Source of the DNA: Ruegeria halocynthiae
GTDB lineage: Bacteria; Pseudomonadota; Alphaproteobacteria; Rhodobacterales; Rhodobacteraceae
Assembly: GCF_000743705.1 (NCBI RefSeq)
Contig: NZ_JQEZ01000001.1
Coordinates: 364,070-428,069, forward strand
Length of the DNA: 64,000 nt
Direction: 5' to 3'
Part shown: positions 18,717-27,663 of the stretch, in pieces
Layout: each line of letters begins with the position of its first letter
How positions within the stretch are numbered: position 1 is the first letter of the stretch
Position numbers and translations under genes: made by a program
The notes under the pieces: model-generated
Told to the model about the DNA's origin: nothing
The model's input: only the letters and a program-made list of their open reading frames with translations
The model's database searches: none

Positions 18717-19988
18717 TTATCCCAGCTTAACGTTGTCGATGCCCACGATCTTGTCATAGGCCCAGTAGAGAACAAGAACGACCACCAACAAAATCGTCCC
18801 CAGTGCAGCCGCAAGTCCCCAGTTCAGCGAGGATGAGATGTGGTAAGCAATCCGGTTCGAGATAAAGACACCTTTGGTGCCGCCAACGATTTCAGGCGTG
18901 ATGTAATAGCCAATCGCCAGAATGAACACGAGGATCGACCCCGCCCCGATACCCGGAATGGACTGCGGAAAATATATTCGCCAGAAGGTCGTCCAATTGG
19001 TCGCGCCCATTGACTTGGCCGCTCGGGTATAGGTTGGCGGTATGGTCTGCATGACCGAATACATCGGCAGGATCATGAACGGCAGCAGGATATGCGTCAT
19101 CGCAATGATCGTGCCGAACTGGTTGTTGATGATCACAAGTCGCGCGTCATCGGCCACAAGACCCAGCCAGACCAGGGTTTCGTTGATCACACCTTGCTGT
19201 TGCAACATCACCTTCCAGGCCGAGGTTCGCACCAGAAGCGATGTCCAGAAGGGTAACAAAACCAAGATCATCAAAAGGTTCGAGATACGCATCGGAAGGT
19301 TGGCCAGCAGGTAGGAAATTGGGTAAGCCAGCAAGACGCAAGATCCGGTAATGATCAGCGACATCATCAACGTGCGGCCAAACAGCTTGATCAGGATCTT
19401 TTTGTCATCGGGCTGGGCTTGGGCCCCTTCCGGCGTACGGCGCATGTCGACCGCATTCAGGAAATACCCATTGGTGATCGGCACCGCGTGGGTCTTGATC
19501 GTACGCCAGGTATCAACGTCACCCCAGCCATCATGAATTTCGATCAGCTTGTCCTTGAACGGCGCATCCGCTTCGGGGTCCAGCTTTTTGATCTGACGTC
19601 CGGACCGGCGGAACATGGACGACATACCGGTCTTTTCATAGTTCAGGCGAGAGCCCAATCTGGTATGTTGCTTGGCCTCAATCGCGGCGAGCATATCCTT
19701 GGTAAAGGCAGCGTATACCGCTTCGTTCGGCAACTCTCCGCCTTCGGCATCCCAGTTTTGCAGCTCGACCACTGTCAGTGGGATCGTCTGGGACACAATG
19801 CCGTTTTCAACCGACCGGAACAGCATCGAAACGATCGGGATCACAAAGGAAAGCAGTACGAATAACAACAAGGGCGAGATCAGCGCCAAAGCCCGAAGCT
19901 TGCGACGACGCAAAGACCGCGCCAAAGATTTCTTCAGCGGCGTGCCATCAGCAGCCAGCATCGGACCTGATTGAGTAGCGTCAGTCAT
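18717..19988 (-). CDS. PotB-like ABC permease
   Basis: A 423-residue permease. After a first membrane helix (residues 33-55) comes a soluble, periplasmic-looking insert of about 140 residues, then the usual five-helix core with the EAA loop RAAKSMGATNWTTFWRIYFPQS. The large insert explains why it exceeds typical PotB (about 285). It follows the binding protein gene by 66 bp, a gap that holds a stem-loop, and pairs with the PotC-like permease just downstream. Confidence 0.92.
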   Translation of the reverse strand: MTDATQSGPMLAADGTPLKKSLARSLRRRKLRALALISPLLLFVLLSFVIPIVSMLFRSVENGIVSQTIPLTVVELQNWDAEGGELPNEAVYAAFTKDMLAAIEAKQHTRLGSRLNYEKTGMSSMFRRSGRQIKKLDPEADAPFKDKLIEIHDGWGDVDTWRTIKTHAVPITNGYFLNAVDMRRTPEGAQAQPDDKKILIKLFGRTLMMSLIITGSCVLLAYPISYLLANLPMRISNLLMILVLLPFWTSLLVRTSAWKVMLQQQGVINETLVWLGLVADDARLVIINNQFGTIIAMTHILLPFMILPMYSVMQTIPPTYTRAAKSMGATNWTTFWRIYFPQSIPGIGAGSILVFILAIGYYITPEIVGGTKGVFISNRIAYHISSSLNWGLAAALGTILLVVVLVLYWAYDKIVGIDNVKLG

Positions 19989-20013
19989 CTGCGTCCCTTG
20001 GTCTTAGGTAAGC

Positions 20014-20033
20014 CGGGGCCAAAAGTGGCCCCG
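20014..20033 (-). other. Stem-loop after the binding-protein gene
   Basis: CGGGGCCA and TGGCCCCG form a perfect 8-bp stem with a 4-base loop, 21 bases after the binding-protein stop codon. Such hairpins stabilise the upstream message and give more binding protein than permease; no T-run follows, so full termination is not expected. Confidence 0.7.
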
Positions 20034-20054
20034 ACCATGTTTTTCAGAACCGGC

Positions 20055-21146
20055 TTATTGTGCCAGCCACGCCTGGAATTTGGCGTCGATGTCGTCGCGA
20101 TAGTCAGCCCAGAACTCGTAGTTATACAGGAACGTGTTCTTGGCGTTTTCCGGATCGGTCGGCATGTGCGGTGCCATGTCGATACCCAGTTCGGCGTGCT
20201 GACCAACCAGCGGCGCCGACGAGGCACGGGCCGGGCCGTACGAGATGTACTTGGCCTGATCCGCCAAACGCTGTGTGTCTGTCGCGAACATGATATAGTC
20301 CAGCGCGCGCTGCTTACGCTCTTCGCTCAGACCGGCGGGGATGATCCAACCGTCCAGGTCAAACACCTGCGCGTCCCACAGCATGGCAACGGGTTGCTTC
20401 TGCTCTTCGATCACGCTGAACAGACGGCCGTTATAGGTCGAGCCCATGACGACTTCGCCATCAGCCAGCAGCTGCGGTGTGTCGGCACCGGCAGACCACC
20501 AGACAACGCTGTCCTTGATGGTGCCCAGCTTGGCCAACGCCTGATCCTGGCCTTCTGGCGTCGCCAGAACGTCATAGACGTCGTCTTTGGCCACACCGTC
20601 GCACAGCAGCGCCCATTCCATGTTGTTGATCGGACGCTTTTCCAGCGAGCGCTTGCCCGGATAGTTTTCAAGATCGAAAACCGCACAGATTTCTGTCGGA
20701 GGATTGTCGCCAACCAGATCGGTGCGATAGCCGAATGTGGTCGAGTAAACGATCTGCGGGATAAAGCAGTCGCTGACCAGCAGGTCGCCAAAGTCTTCGG
20801 ATGCAGGTGTGCCATCGGGTGCCGGGGCAAGCATGGTATCTGGGTCGATTTCCATCGCCAGACCTTCGTCGCACAGACGGATGGCATCCGCCGCCACAGC
20901 ATCAACCACGTCCCACGTGATGTTTCCGGCTTCATTCATGGCGCGCAGTTTGGCAACGCCTTCGGCCGAGCTGTCATCGTTCAGGATGGTGACTCCTGTT
21001 TTTTCCGAATAGGGCTCGTGATAGGCTTTCAGCTGCGATTTGGAGTATGCACCGCCCCAAGAGACAATCGTCATCTCTTCGGCCATCGCACCACCGGCAA
21101 CAGCAGCAATGGCACTCGCCATAAGAGTGGTCTTGGTTACTTTCAT
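20055..21146 (-). CDS. PotD-like periplasmic substrate-binding protein
   Basis: A 363-residue extracellular solute-binding protein of the polyamine class. A Sec signal peptide (MKVTKTTLMASAIAAVAGGAMA, cleavage after AMA) is followed by the mature start EEMTIVSWGGAYSKSQ, the usual first strand of this class. ATG 21146 has GGGAG 8 bases before it; the frame extends to 21212 but without a ribosome site. The acidic polyamine-contact residues cannot be checked by eye. Given creatinase, an M24 hydrolase and an ureohydrolase as neighbours, creatine or another guanidino or cyclic amine is a likelier ligand than putrescine, which is inference. Confidence 0.92.
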   Translation of the reverse strand: MKVTKTTLMASAIAAVAGGAMAEEMTIVSWGGAYSKSQLKAYHEPYSEKTGVTILNDDSSAEGVAKLRAMNEAGNITWDVVDAVAADAIRLCDEGLAMEIDPDTMLAPAPDGTPASEDFGDLLVSDCFIPQIVYSTTFGYRTDLVGDNPPTEICAVFDLENYPGKRSLEKRPINNMEWALLCDGVAKDDVYDVLATPEGQDQALAKLGTIKDSVVWWSAGADTPQLLADGEVVMGSTYNGRLFSVIEEQKQPVAMLWDAQVFDLDGWIIPAGLSEERKQRALDYIMFATDTQRLADQAKYISYGPARASSAPLVGQHAELGIDMAPHMPTDPENAKNTFLYNYEFWADYRDDIDAKFQAWLAQ

Positions 21147-21218
21147 AGTTAACTCCCTGTTATACCCGTAAATTTTAACTTTGAAGACCGGATCACGGGG
21201 CAACCCGATCATCTGAAT

Positions 21219-21247
21219 TCCCGCGTGCTCGGGCGGACCACGCGGGA
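21219..21247 (-). other. Stem-loop between importer ATPase and binding protein genes
   Basis: TCCCGCGTG (21219-21227) pairs perfectly with CACGCGGGA (21239-21247), a 9-bp stem with an 11-base loop, in the 111-bp gap. It may weaken read-through from the upstream enzyme genes so that the binding protein is expressed separately. No T-run. Confidence 0.6.
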
Positions 21248-21257
21248 TGTTCTAACT

Positions 21258-22349
21258 TCAGGCGTCCAGCGCCCGGCAATCCTTTGCCAACCACCCGATC
21301 TCAACCTCCTGACCGGGCGACAGCCTGACTGCGTCCGGGGCGTTGCGGGTTTTGATGATGAAGTCGTCATTTCCGGCCACTGACAGCCGAAAGCGGAACA
21401 CATCGCCCATATAGATGAATTCCTTCACCGTCGCCTTGAGGGTATGCGCATCCGCGTGCAAACGGTCTTTGTTGAACTCTACCCGTTCAGGGCGGATCGA
21501 AACCTTTGTCCGCTCACCCGCTGCCTTAACATTGACCGGCATGGCGTCAATCTCAGACCCGTCATCCAGCGCAACTACGCAGGAGTCGCCGTCAATGGAT
21601 TTCACAACCCCTTCCAACGTGTTGTTTTCACCGATGAATTGGGCAACAAAGCTGTTTTCGGGTTCTTCATACAACAGGTCTGGCGGGGCCAGCTGTTGAA
21701 TGCGCCCGTCGTCAAACACCGCGACGCGATCCGACATCGTCAACGCTTCGGTCTGGTCGTGCGTCACGTAAACGGTCGTGATCCCCAGTTCGTGTGCAAG
21801 TCTGGTGATTTCGAACTGCATATGCTCGCGCAGCTGCTTGTCCAGCGCGCCCAGAGGTTCATCCATCAGAACCAGCTCGGGTTCGAATACCAGCGCCCGC
21901 GCCAAAGCGATCCGCTGTTGCTGACCACCGGACAGCTGCGCCGGACGACGGCTGCCAAAGGCACCCATTTGAACCATGTCCAGCGCGCGTTTGACCTTTT
22001 CCTCACGCGCATCTTTGCCGATGTTTCGCACTTCCAACGGAAAGGCCAGGTTTTCGGCCACCGTCATGTGCGGGAACAAAGCGTAATTCTGGAAAACCAT
22101 CCCAATGCCGCGCTTGTGCGGCGGGATGTTGTTGATCGGGCGTCCATCCAGCATGATTTCACCATGCGTCGCGGTTTCAAATCCGGCCAGCATCATCAGA
22201 CAAGTTGTCTTGCCGGACCCTGATGGGCCCAACATTGTCAGAAACTCACCCTTTGGCATTGAAAGGTTTAGATCTTTTACGACAAGTATTTCGCCGTCAT
22301 AAGATTTTTGGACACGCTGAAACTCGACGAACGCTGCGTCATTAGACAT
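21258..22349 (-). CDS. PotA-like ABC transporter ATPase
   Basis: A 363-residue ATPase energising the PotB/PotC-like permeases. Walker A GPSGSGKTT, signature LSGGQQQRIALARAL, Walker B LVLMDEPLGALD and switch His THDQTEAL are intact. A C-terminal TOBE-like domain spans about residues 260-363. ATG 22349 (MSNDAAFVEF) is preferred to ATG 22394 because it gives the family-like start and GGGGAG lies about 12 bases upstream. It is transcribed after the EutA-like gene, with a 149-bp gap. Confidence 0.93.
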   Translation of the reverse strand: MSNDAAFVEFQRVQKSYDGEILVVKDLNLSMPKGEFLTMLGPSGSGKTTCLMMLAGFETATHGEIMLDGRPINNIPPHKRGIGMVFQNYALFPHMTVAENLAFPLEVRNIGKDAREEKVKRALDMVQMGAFGSRRPAQLSGGQQQRIALARALVFEPELVLMDEPLGALDKQLREHMQFEITRLAHELGITTVYVTHDQTEALTMSDRVAVFDDGRIQQLAPPDLLYEEPENSFVAQFIGENNTLEGVVKSIDGDSCVVALDDGSEIDAMPVNVKAAGERTKVSIRPERVEFNKDRLHADAHTLKATVKEFIYMGDVFRFRLSVAGNDDFIIKTRNAPDAVRLSPGQEVEIGWLAKDCRALDA

Positions 22350-22498
22350 ATACCAACTTGGCTCCCCTGTGCGGTCTTTGGCTGCCCGGTTCATCCGGGT
22401 CTCAAAGACCAGTCCGGGCCATTAAAGGATATGCAGGGCGCGACACGCAACCAAAATGTTCCCGAAGCCCCACAATGATCTTTCGGCGTGTGGGGTCC

Positions 22499-23206
22499 TC
22501 AGTCAGAGTTCAGCTCTCTCATATGCCATGCAAGGCTTTGATTGCTTGATAGAACCGGCTTTTTCAGACGGTCCTGAATCTCGGGGATTGCGTCAAAAGT
22601 TCTTAGATTTGTGCAGCTTAAGAAAACAGCTTCAACCGCCGAATCAGCCCCAAGCGCCAGCGCCGCGTCGACAACCGATTGTCGAGAAATCCGCACAACT
22701 TTGGATTCTTCGGCCTCACCAAAGGATCCGAATACATCCATAGATACCCCATTGCGGGCAAAAGCCTGCCGCAGCGGCTCGTTCACTTCTTCGATATATG
22801 GCGACAGCAAAGCAAAATTCGAGACCCCAAGATGCGCCGCACAGGCTGACGCCGCGCGCAACGGATTGGTGACGATTGCGGTGTCACAGGTTTTCTGGAC
22901 CATCCTTTCAACCTGCTCGGAGCCGATGACCGAACTGGCCGATGTACAGCCGTATCCAACCACCCGGTAAGGGCGGATTTTCGGCAGCAGATCAGCCGCC
23001 GCTGGCAACGCCTTTTCCATCTCGGCAAGCGTGTCAGTTGTCACCTGCGCGTTGCTGGGAATGCGCGAGACATAGATCGGGCAGGTCCGATCCGCGAAAT
23101 AAGCGTTGAATTCCGGCTCGATCGTTTCGTCGGTTTGCAGGACGATCAACCCCAGCGGTGAGGCCGAAGGATCATCCTTGTCCAGTGCGTAAGGCAAATA
23201 GCTCAT
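22499..23206 (-). CDS. Asp/Glu racemase-superfamily protein (maleate isomerase / EutA-like)
   Basis: A 235-residue protein of the maleate isomerase/arylmalonate decarboxylase group. Two catalytic Cys are visible, in GYGCTSAS (about residue 87) and LSCTNLRT (about 198), as expected for cofactor-free proton transfer or isomerisation. EutA of the hydroxyectoine degradation clusters of Ruegeria belongs to the same group. Its ATG overlaps the stop of the M24 gene (4 bp), so the PLP-lyase, M24 and EutA-like genes form one translationally coupled block. Substrate unknown. Confidence 0.85.
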   Translation of the reverse strand: MSYLPYALDKDDPSASPLGLIVLQTDETIEPEFNAYFADRTCPIYVSRIPSNAQVTTDTLAEMEKALPAAADLLPKIRPYRVVGYGCTSASSVIGSEQVERMVQKTCDTAIVTNPLRAASACAAHLGVSNFALLSPYIEEVNEPLRQAFARNGVSMDVFGSFGEAEESKVVRISRQSVVDAALALGADSAVEAVFLSCTNLRTFDAIPEIQDRLKKPVLSSNQSLAWHMRELNSD

Positions 23207-24348
23207 ATCTGTGGCAACTCCGCGCCCGCTCGGGGGCTGATGAAACGCGGCGATCCTTCGGTTATGACGATATTTTCCTCATGTACCAGAATTTTGCCGC
23301 CGACAGCGATGCCGGGTTCCAGCGTCAGAACCATTCCGGGCGCCAGCACCGTATGATCTGTTGGGATCAGCGACGGCCATTCCGTCAGTGACATGCCCAA
23401 TCCATGCCCCAGCCGCCCCGCGTCGGTTTCGCTGCTGACACGCGACAAGACCGTGTTCATCACATGGTATACTTCGGACGCTGTTGCCCCCGGGCGCGCC
23501 GCTTCGAATGCTGCATCGGATGCTTCGATCAATGTGGCATAGGCATCGCGCACCTGAACGCTGGCGGGTCCGACAGACCAGTTGCGATCAAAGTCGCAGA
23601 AATAGCCATCCCAAATCAGACCGGTATCCAGCATCAACACGTCCCCTGGCATCAAAGGTGATGACCGCGCCGGGGAAATCACGTCAGTGTAACCGCCCTG
23701 CTCTGCGCCACCGGCAAGGTAGGGCACCCAATCCGCGCCCTCGTCCAGACAAAGCATCTGAAAGCGTCGGAACACCTCGTCCAGGGCAACGCCTTCCCTT
23801 GCGATCTCGGGCAGGCGTTGAAACGCGCGTCCGGCAATATCGCAGGCCATTTCGATCTTGGAAATTTCAGCGGGCGACTTGATCATTCGCAGACCTCGGA
23901 GAATACCCTGATCGCTGACCAGACGTCGCCCTTCCAGCAGATCCTGCAGCCGCTGAAAATCTGCCAATGGCATACGCACATGGGTTTCGTGGCCATCGGG
24001 CAAGCCTATTACCGCATCCCTTGGGCAGATTTCGCGCAGGGTTGCCGCCAACAAGCTGACGCCGTCATCCGACAGGTCTGGTGCGCTCCAGGTGCGGATA
24101 TCGTCAACCCATGTCTGGGCCATCAAAGCGGCCCCGATGGAGGGAATGACAGCAATTGGTTTGCCGGATGCAGGGACGATCAGAAACCACGGCCGCGTCG
24201 GGCTTTCCCAAAACCGGGTCAGATAGCCTGTAAAGTAACGAATTTCAGGTTCCGTGGTCAGCAACAGTGCTGAAAGACCGGCTTCAGACATCCTGCGTTG
24301 GGCGCGCTCTGTCCGCGACTGGAATTCAGAGGTGTCATACCCCCTCAT
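23203..24348 (-). CDS. M24 family hydrolase (Xaa-Pro peptidase / ectoine hydrolase-like)
   Basis: A 381-residue pita-bread enzyme. The N-terminal domain (1-125) carries LLLTTEPEIRYFTGY. The C-terminal domain keeps the metal ligands expected for a metallo-M24: Asp in LMLDTGLIWDGYFCDFDRNW, His in GHGLGMSLTEWP, and Glu in TLEPGIAV and VHEENIVI. Unlike the creatinase downstream it therefore looks metal-dependent. It could be an Xaa-Pro dipeptidase or a ring-opening hydrolase like DoeA/EutD for ectoine; the EutA-like and PLP-lyase neighbours favour the latter type. It overlaps both neighbours by 4 bp. Confidence 0.85.
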   Translation of the reverse strand: MRGYDTSEFQSRTERAQRRMSEAGLSALLLTTEPEIRYFTGYLTRFWESPTRPWFLIVPASGKPIAVIPSIGAALMAQTWVDDIRTWSAPDLSDDGVSLLAATLREICPRDAVIGLPDGHETHVRMPLADFQRLQDLLEGRRLVSDQGILRGLRMIKSPAEISKIEMACDIAGRAFQRLPEIAREGVALDEVFRRFQMLCLDEGADWVPYLAGGAEQGGYTDVISPARSSPLMPGDVLMLDTGLIWDGYFCDFDRNWSVGPASVQVRDAYATLIEASDAAFEAARPGATASEVYHVMNTVLSRVSSETDAGRLGHGLGMSLTEWPSLIPTDHTVLAPGMVLTLEPGIAVGGKILVHEENIVITEGSPRFISPRAGAELPQI

Positions 24349-25388
24349 TCAGCGACTTCGGACAAAAAGCACAAAACGCGCGCATCCGCACCGATACCCA
24401 GCGCCCGGCGCACATCGTCATTCATGACCGCAGCCACCCCCGCCCCGCCAGAGGCCGTTGTGGCCACGCCCGCCGCCGCCATGGCCGCAAGGCGATCCGT
24501 CACTTCGGGGTCCGTCAGCGTCAGGAAATTGTCGGCGTCCCGCGCAAGCCCGTTAAGGGCAATCTGCGAGGGTTCCTTGCAGTCCAAACGCCCCATGACG
24601 CTGTCGGGTCCATCCGCGAATACACAGGCACCGGCCTCAATACTTGCCTGCAACGCCGGCGCCGCGTCGGGTTCGACCACGATGATTTGCGGCGCATCCC
24701 CCCAGGCCTTTCGCGCATAGGCCGCAACCGCACCGGCCAGCCCGCCGACACCGGCCTGCAACATGATATGTGTGGGCACCTGCGGGCATTGCTGTGCGGC
24801 CTCGGCGGCCATCTTCAGATACCCCTCCATCAGGGTATGAGGCAGATCATAATACCCGTCCCATGAACTGTCCGACAGCAGTATCCAGCCGTTGTCCTGC
24901 GCCGCCTGAGCGGCGGCCACCATGCTGGCGGCATAGTCGCTGCCCGCGCGCACGGCCTGCGCCCCTTGCGCGCGCAGACGATCGGCAAAACCTTCGGGCA
25001 CCGTTTCGGCGATGTACACAACGGCGTCGGCACCAAATTTGCGCGCACCGGCGGCAACGCTCAGCCCGTGGTTGCCCGCGCTGGCAGTGACATAGGTTCG
25101 GCCGGTCAAGGTGGTGTTATCCGGATTCGCGGCCAAATCCGCCGCGTGACGCGCAATGACATATGCCGCGCCAAGCGCTTTGAATGATCCAAGATTCATC
25201 CGACCGCGTTCATCCTTGATCCACAGGTTTGCAACCTGGGCCAGACCATCGACCTCGACCAGCGGTGTTTCATCCGCAGAAAGACAGCGCTGTATCAACT
25301 CTGCCGCACGCTCGACATTGGTTGAGGGGTACGGGGCGCTGTCGATCAGCTTGTGCCCGCCGCGATGGGGATTGGATGAGATTTTCAA
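24345..25388 (-). CDS. PLP-dependent lyase (diaminopropionate ammonia-lyase / EutB-like)
   Basis: A 347-residue fold-type II PLP enzyme. The PLP Lys lies in GRMNLGSFKALGAAY (about residue 70), substrate-binding TASAGNHG near 110, and Gly-rich phosphate loop GVGGLAGAV near 220. The SFKALGA motif and length are closer to diaminopropionate ammonia-lyase than to threonine dehydratase; EutB of hydroxyectoine degradation is in the same fold family. The start is TTG 25388, with AGGAAAG 9 bases upstream; no ATG is available. It heads the minus-strand operon and diverges from the ArgE-type gene across 222 bp. Confidence 0.85.
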   Translation of the reverse strand: MKISSNPHRGGHKLIDSAPYPSTNVERAAELIQRCLSADETPLVEVDGLAQVANLWIKDERGRMNLGSFKALGAAYVIARHAADLAANPDNTTLTGRTYVTASAGNHGLSVAAGARKFGADAVVYIAETVPEGFADRLRAQGAQAVRAGSDYAASMVAAAQAAQDNGWILLSDSSWDGYYDLPHTLMEGYLKMAAEAAQQCPQVPTHIMLQAGVGGLAGAVAAYARKAWGDAPQIIVVEPDAAPALQASIEAGACVFADGPDSVMGRLDCKEPSQIALNGLARDADNFLTLTDPEVTDRLAAMAAAGVATTASGGAGVAAVMNDDVRRALGIGADARVLCFLSEVAE

Positions 25389-25610
25389 TTGAGTGTCTTT
25401 CCTGAGCTACGAATTGACGTGACCGCATTCCCCAAGTTCTGTCAATAAATCTTGATCCCCTTTGGCGCAGTTTTCGGTAGGCCCGCAGGCATGGCCAACG
25501 GGGTCTTATGTCCTGCCTCCGCGTTGCGGGCAGCAGTGCGATGTGGTTATTCGAGAGATCCCGGTATAGCCTCCGCCTTCAAGCCAACCCGGAAAGCAGT
25601 TTACAAAACT
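25389..25610. promoter_or_regulatory. Divergent region between PLP-lyase and deacylase genes
   Basis: This 222-bp gap must contain promoters for the importer/creatinase operon on the minus strand and the deacylase on the plus strand. I see no obvious operator palindrome or riboswitch. No regulator gene is adjacent, so control is likely from a distant regulator or the LysR gene at 32561. Confidence 0.3.
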
Positions 25611-26768
25611 ATGACCTTGCAACGATCCATCGAAATCCTCGCTGACCTGATTGCCTTTGAAACGGTCTCGGCGGACTCGAACCTTGAGATCATCGGCTAT
25701 CTGACTGACAAGCTCGGGGCGTTGGGGGCGCGGTGCATCGAAACGCGTGACGAAACCGGGGCCAAGGCTAACGTCTTTGCCACGCTGGGGCCGGACATGC
25801 CCGGCGGTATTCTTCTATCGGGTCACACGGATGTGGTTCCGGTGGCCGATCAGGACTGGACCACCGATCCGTTTCAGATGACCGAACGTGACGGCAAGCT
25901 GTTTGGCCGCGGCACATGTGACATGAAGGGGTTCATCGCCACCGCGCTGGCCTTTGCGGAAACGCTGGATCCCGACCAACTGGTTCAACCGCTGCATTTT
26001 GCCTTTACCTATGATGAGGAAACCGGCTGTATCGGCGCGCGAAATCTTGTCAACGATCTGTCCGAGCGCGGCATTGTACCGGATATCGCAATCATCGGTG
26101 AACCGACCGAAATGCGCGTCGTTGACGGCCATAAAGGATGCTTTGAATACACCACACGGTTTGTCGGCCTCGAAGGTCACAGCTCGGCACCTGAGGATGG
26201 TGTCAACGCCGCCGAATACGCGGCGCGCTATATCGGTAAGTTGCTGGAACTGCGGCACATCCTGAAATCTCGCGCCCCAGCGGGCAGCCGGTTCGAACCG
26301 CCCTGGAGCACGGTCAACGTCGGGCGCATCTCGGGCGGGGTTGCCCATAACGTCATTGCGGGCAAGGCCGAAGTTGCGTGGGAAGTTCGCCCGGTCCAAT
26401 CCAGCGATGCCGAACTGGTCAGCAAAACCATGTCGGACTACGCGCAGCATTCCCTGTTGCCCGAAATGCAGGCGGTGTTTGCCGATGCCAGCATCATTCA
26501 GGACACCGTGGCCGAGGTCGAAGGGCTGGAGCCGATGGACGAAAATGCCGCCCGCGATCTGGTGGCCGAACTGACCGGCGCGAACGGCACCGGCGTCGTC
26601 GCCTTCGCCACCGAGGCTGGTTTGTTCCAGCAATTGGGCGTTCACGCGATTGTCTGCGGTCCGGGTTCGATCACACAGGCGCATAAGGCTGACGAATATG
26701 TCGAGATCGAACAGCTTGACCTGTGCTGCAGGATGCTGAACCGTTTAGGGCGCCGCCTGACCGCCTAG
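25611..26768 (+). CDS. M20 family deacylase, ArgE/acetylornithine deacetylase-like
   Basis: A 385-residue zinc hydrolase with the length of ArgE. Metal ligands are visible in SGHTDVVPV (about residue 78), GRGTCDMKG (about 110), YDEETGCIG (about 145), IGEPTE (about 168) and the C-terminal HKADEYV. ATG 25611 is chosen because the upstream 53 codons (from 25452) are not protein-like, although the ribosome site is weak. In ectoine degradation the matching step is removal of an acetyl group from N-acetyl-diaminobutyrate; arginine synthesis is the alternative. It converges with and overlaps the DUF1989 gene by 4 bp. Confidence 0.88.
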   Translation: MTLQRSIEILADLIAFETVSADSNLEIIGYLTDKLGALGARCIETRDETGAKANVFATLGPDMPGGILLSGHTDVVPVADQDWTTDPFQMTERDGKLFGRGTCDMKGFIATALAFAETLDPDQLVQPLHFAFTYDEETGCIGARNLVNDLSERGIVPDIAIIGEPTEMRVVDGHKGCFEYTTRFVGLEGHSSAPEDGVNAAEYAARYIGKLLELRHILKSRAPAGSRFEPPWSTVNVGRISGGVAHNVIAGKAEVAWEVRPVQSSDAELVSKTMSDYAQHSLLPEMQAVFADASIIQDTVAEVEGLEPMDENAARDLVAELTGANGTGVVAFATEAGLFQQLGVHAIVCGPGSITQAHKADEYVEIEQLDLCCRMLNRLGRRLTA

Positions 26769-27631
26769 CCGGTGCCGTGCGTGCGGTCATAGGCCGAGCG
26801 TTCGGGCTGCACATGCGCCGCCCGCGCGTCTTCGCCCGGATCATAAACTTCCATCACCAGCGGATAGCAGGCCGCCGCGTCGGACGAATGTTCCGACGAA
26901 CAATCTCCGCCGGGACAGGCCGAAAGCCCGACAATCAGGTCAATCTCGGCATAGAACTCCAGATAATCGCCGGGGCGCACCGGGCTGGCTTTCATGAAAT
27001 ATTGCCCGGTGTCACGGGTGAAACCGGTGCACATGAACACGTTCAGCACGTCATGCACATGTTTTTCAGCCTCATGCAGCGGCAGGTCGCAATGGCTGGT
27101 CAATGCGCGCGTCAGGTTGGAATGGCAGCAATAGTGGTAGTCATCCCCTGACAACAACCGCCCCGTATAAGGATCGCAACGCGTCCCGATCACATCATGG
27201 ACCGAGCCGCCAAAGGCGTCGAACCCGTACCAGTCCAGCGTATCCGCAACGACGGTCGCCATCGGGCGCATGTTGGGAAAGCTCGACCACATACGGTCTC
27301 CGGTCGACAAATGCGTGCCATGCAGCGCGCGGGTCTTGCCCGAGTAGAACCGCTCGGTCAGGTCATGCTTGCTCCACATGTTCAGGTCCCCGACCTGTGG
27401 GCCATCGACCGACACAACACGGACAAAAGCGCCTGCGGGAACGTCAATACAGGCGGCATCGCGCGGGGCTGCGGTGGCCTCGGCCGTCTTTCTGGCCCCC
27501 TGCCGCAACTTGGTCAGAACGGTCAGGTCCGGTTGTTTCAGCGTCTCGGGCGGATAGCATATGACCGGAGGGATGGCCTTGCGTTCAGCCGCATCCAGAG
27601 GTGCCGCGAAATTCGGTTTTTCCAGCTTCAT
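26765..27631 (-). CDS. DUF1989 (urea carboxylase-associated) family protein
   Basis: A 288-residue DUF1989 protein. The family was named for genes next to urea carboxylase; in the guanidine carboxylase pathway two such proteins form carboxyguanidine deiminase. Conserved-looking features are VDGPQVGDLNMW, YHYCCHSNLTRAL and the Cys-rich LSACPGGDCSSEHSSD, which could bind metal. Here only one copy is present and no guanidine or urea carboxylase is near, so a different C-N substrate is likely. GGGAGAG precedes ATG 27631. It is the last gene of the operon that starts at 32453. Confidence 0.85.
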   Translation of the reverse strand: MKLEKPNFAAPLDAAERKAIPPVICYPPETLKQPDLTVLTKLRQGARKTAEATAAPRDAACIDVPAGAFVRVVSVDGPQVGDLNMWSKHDLTERFYSGKTRALHGTHLSTGDRMWSSFPNMRPMATVVADTLDWYGFDAFGGSVHDVIGTRCDPYTGRLLSGDDYHYCCHSNLTRALTSHCDLPLHEAEKHVHDVLNVFMCTGFTRDTGQYFMKASPVRPGDYLEFYAEIDLIVGLSACPGGDCSSEHSSDAAACYPLVMEVYDPGEDARAAHVQPERSAYDRTHGTG

Positions 27632-27663
27632 CAGTGCTCTCCCATCCCTGCCTTCGCACAGGA

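Noticed and set aside
26765..27631. DUF1989 as part of a guanidine carboxylase pathway
   Set aside because: That pathway needs a biotin-dependent guanidine carboxylase and two DUF1989 subunits; only one DUF1989 protein and no carboxylase are present.
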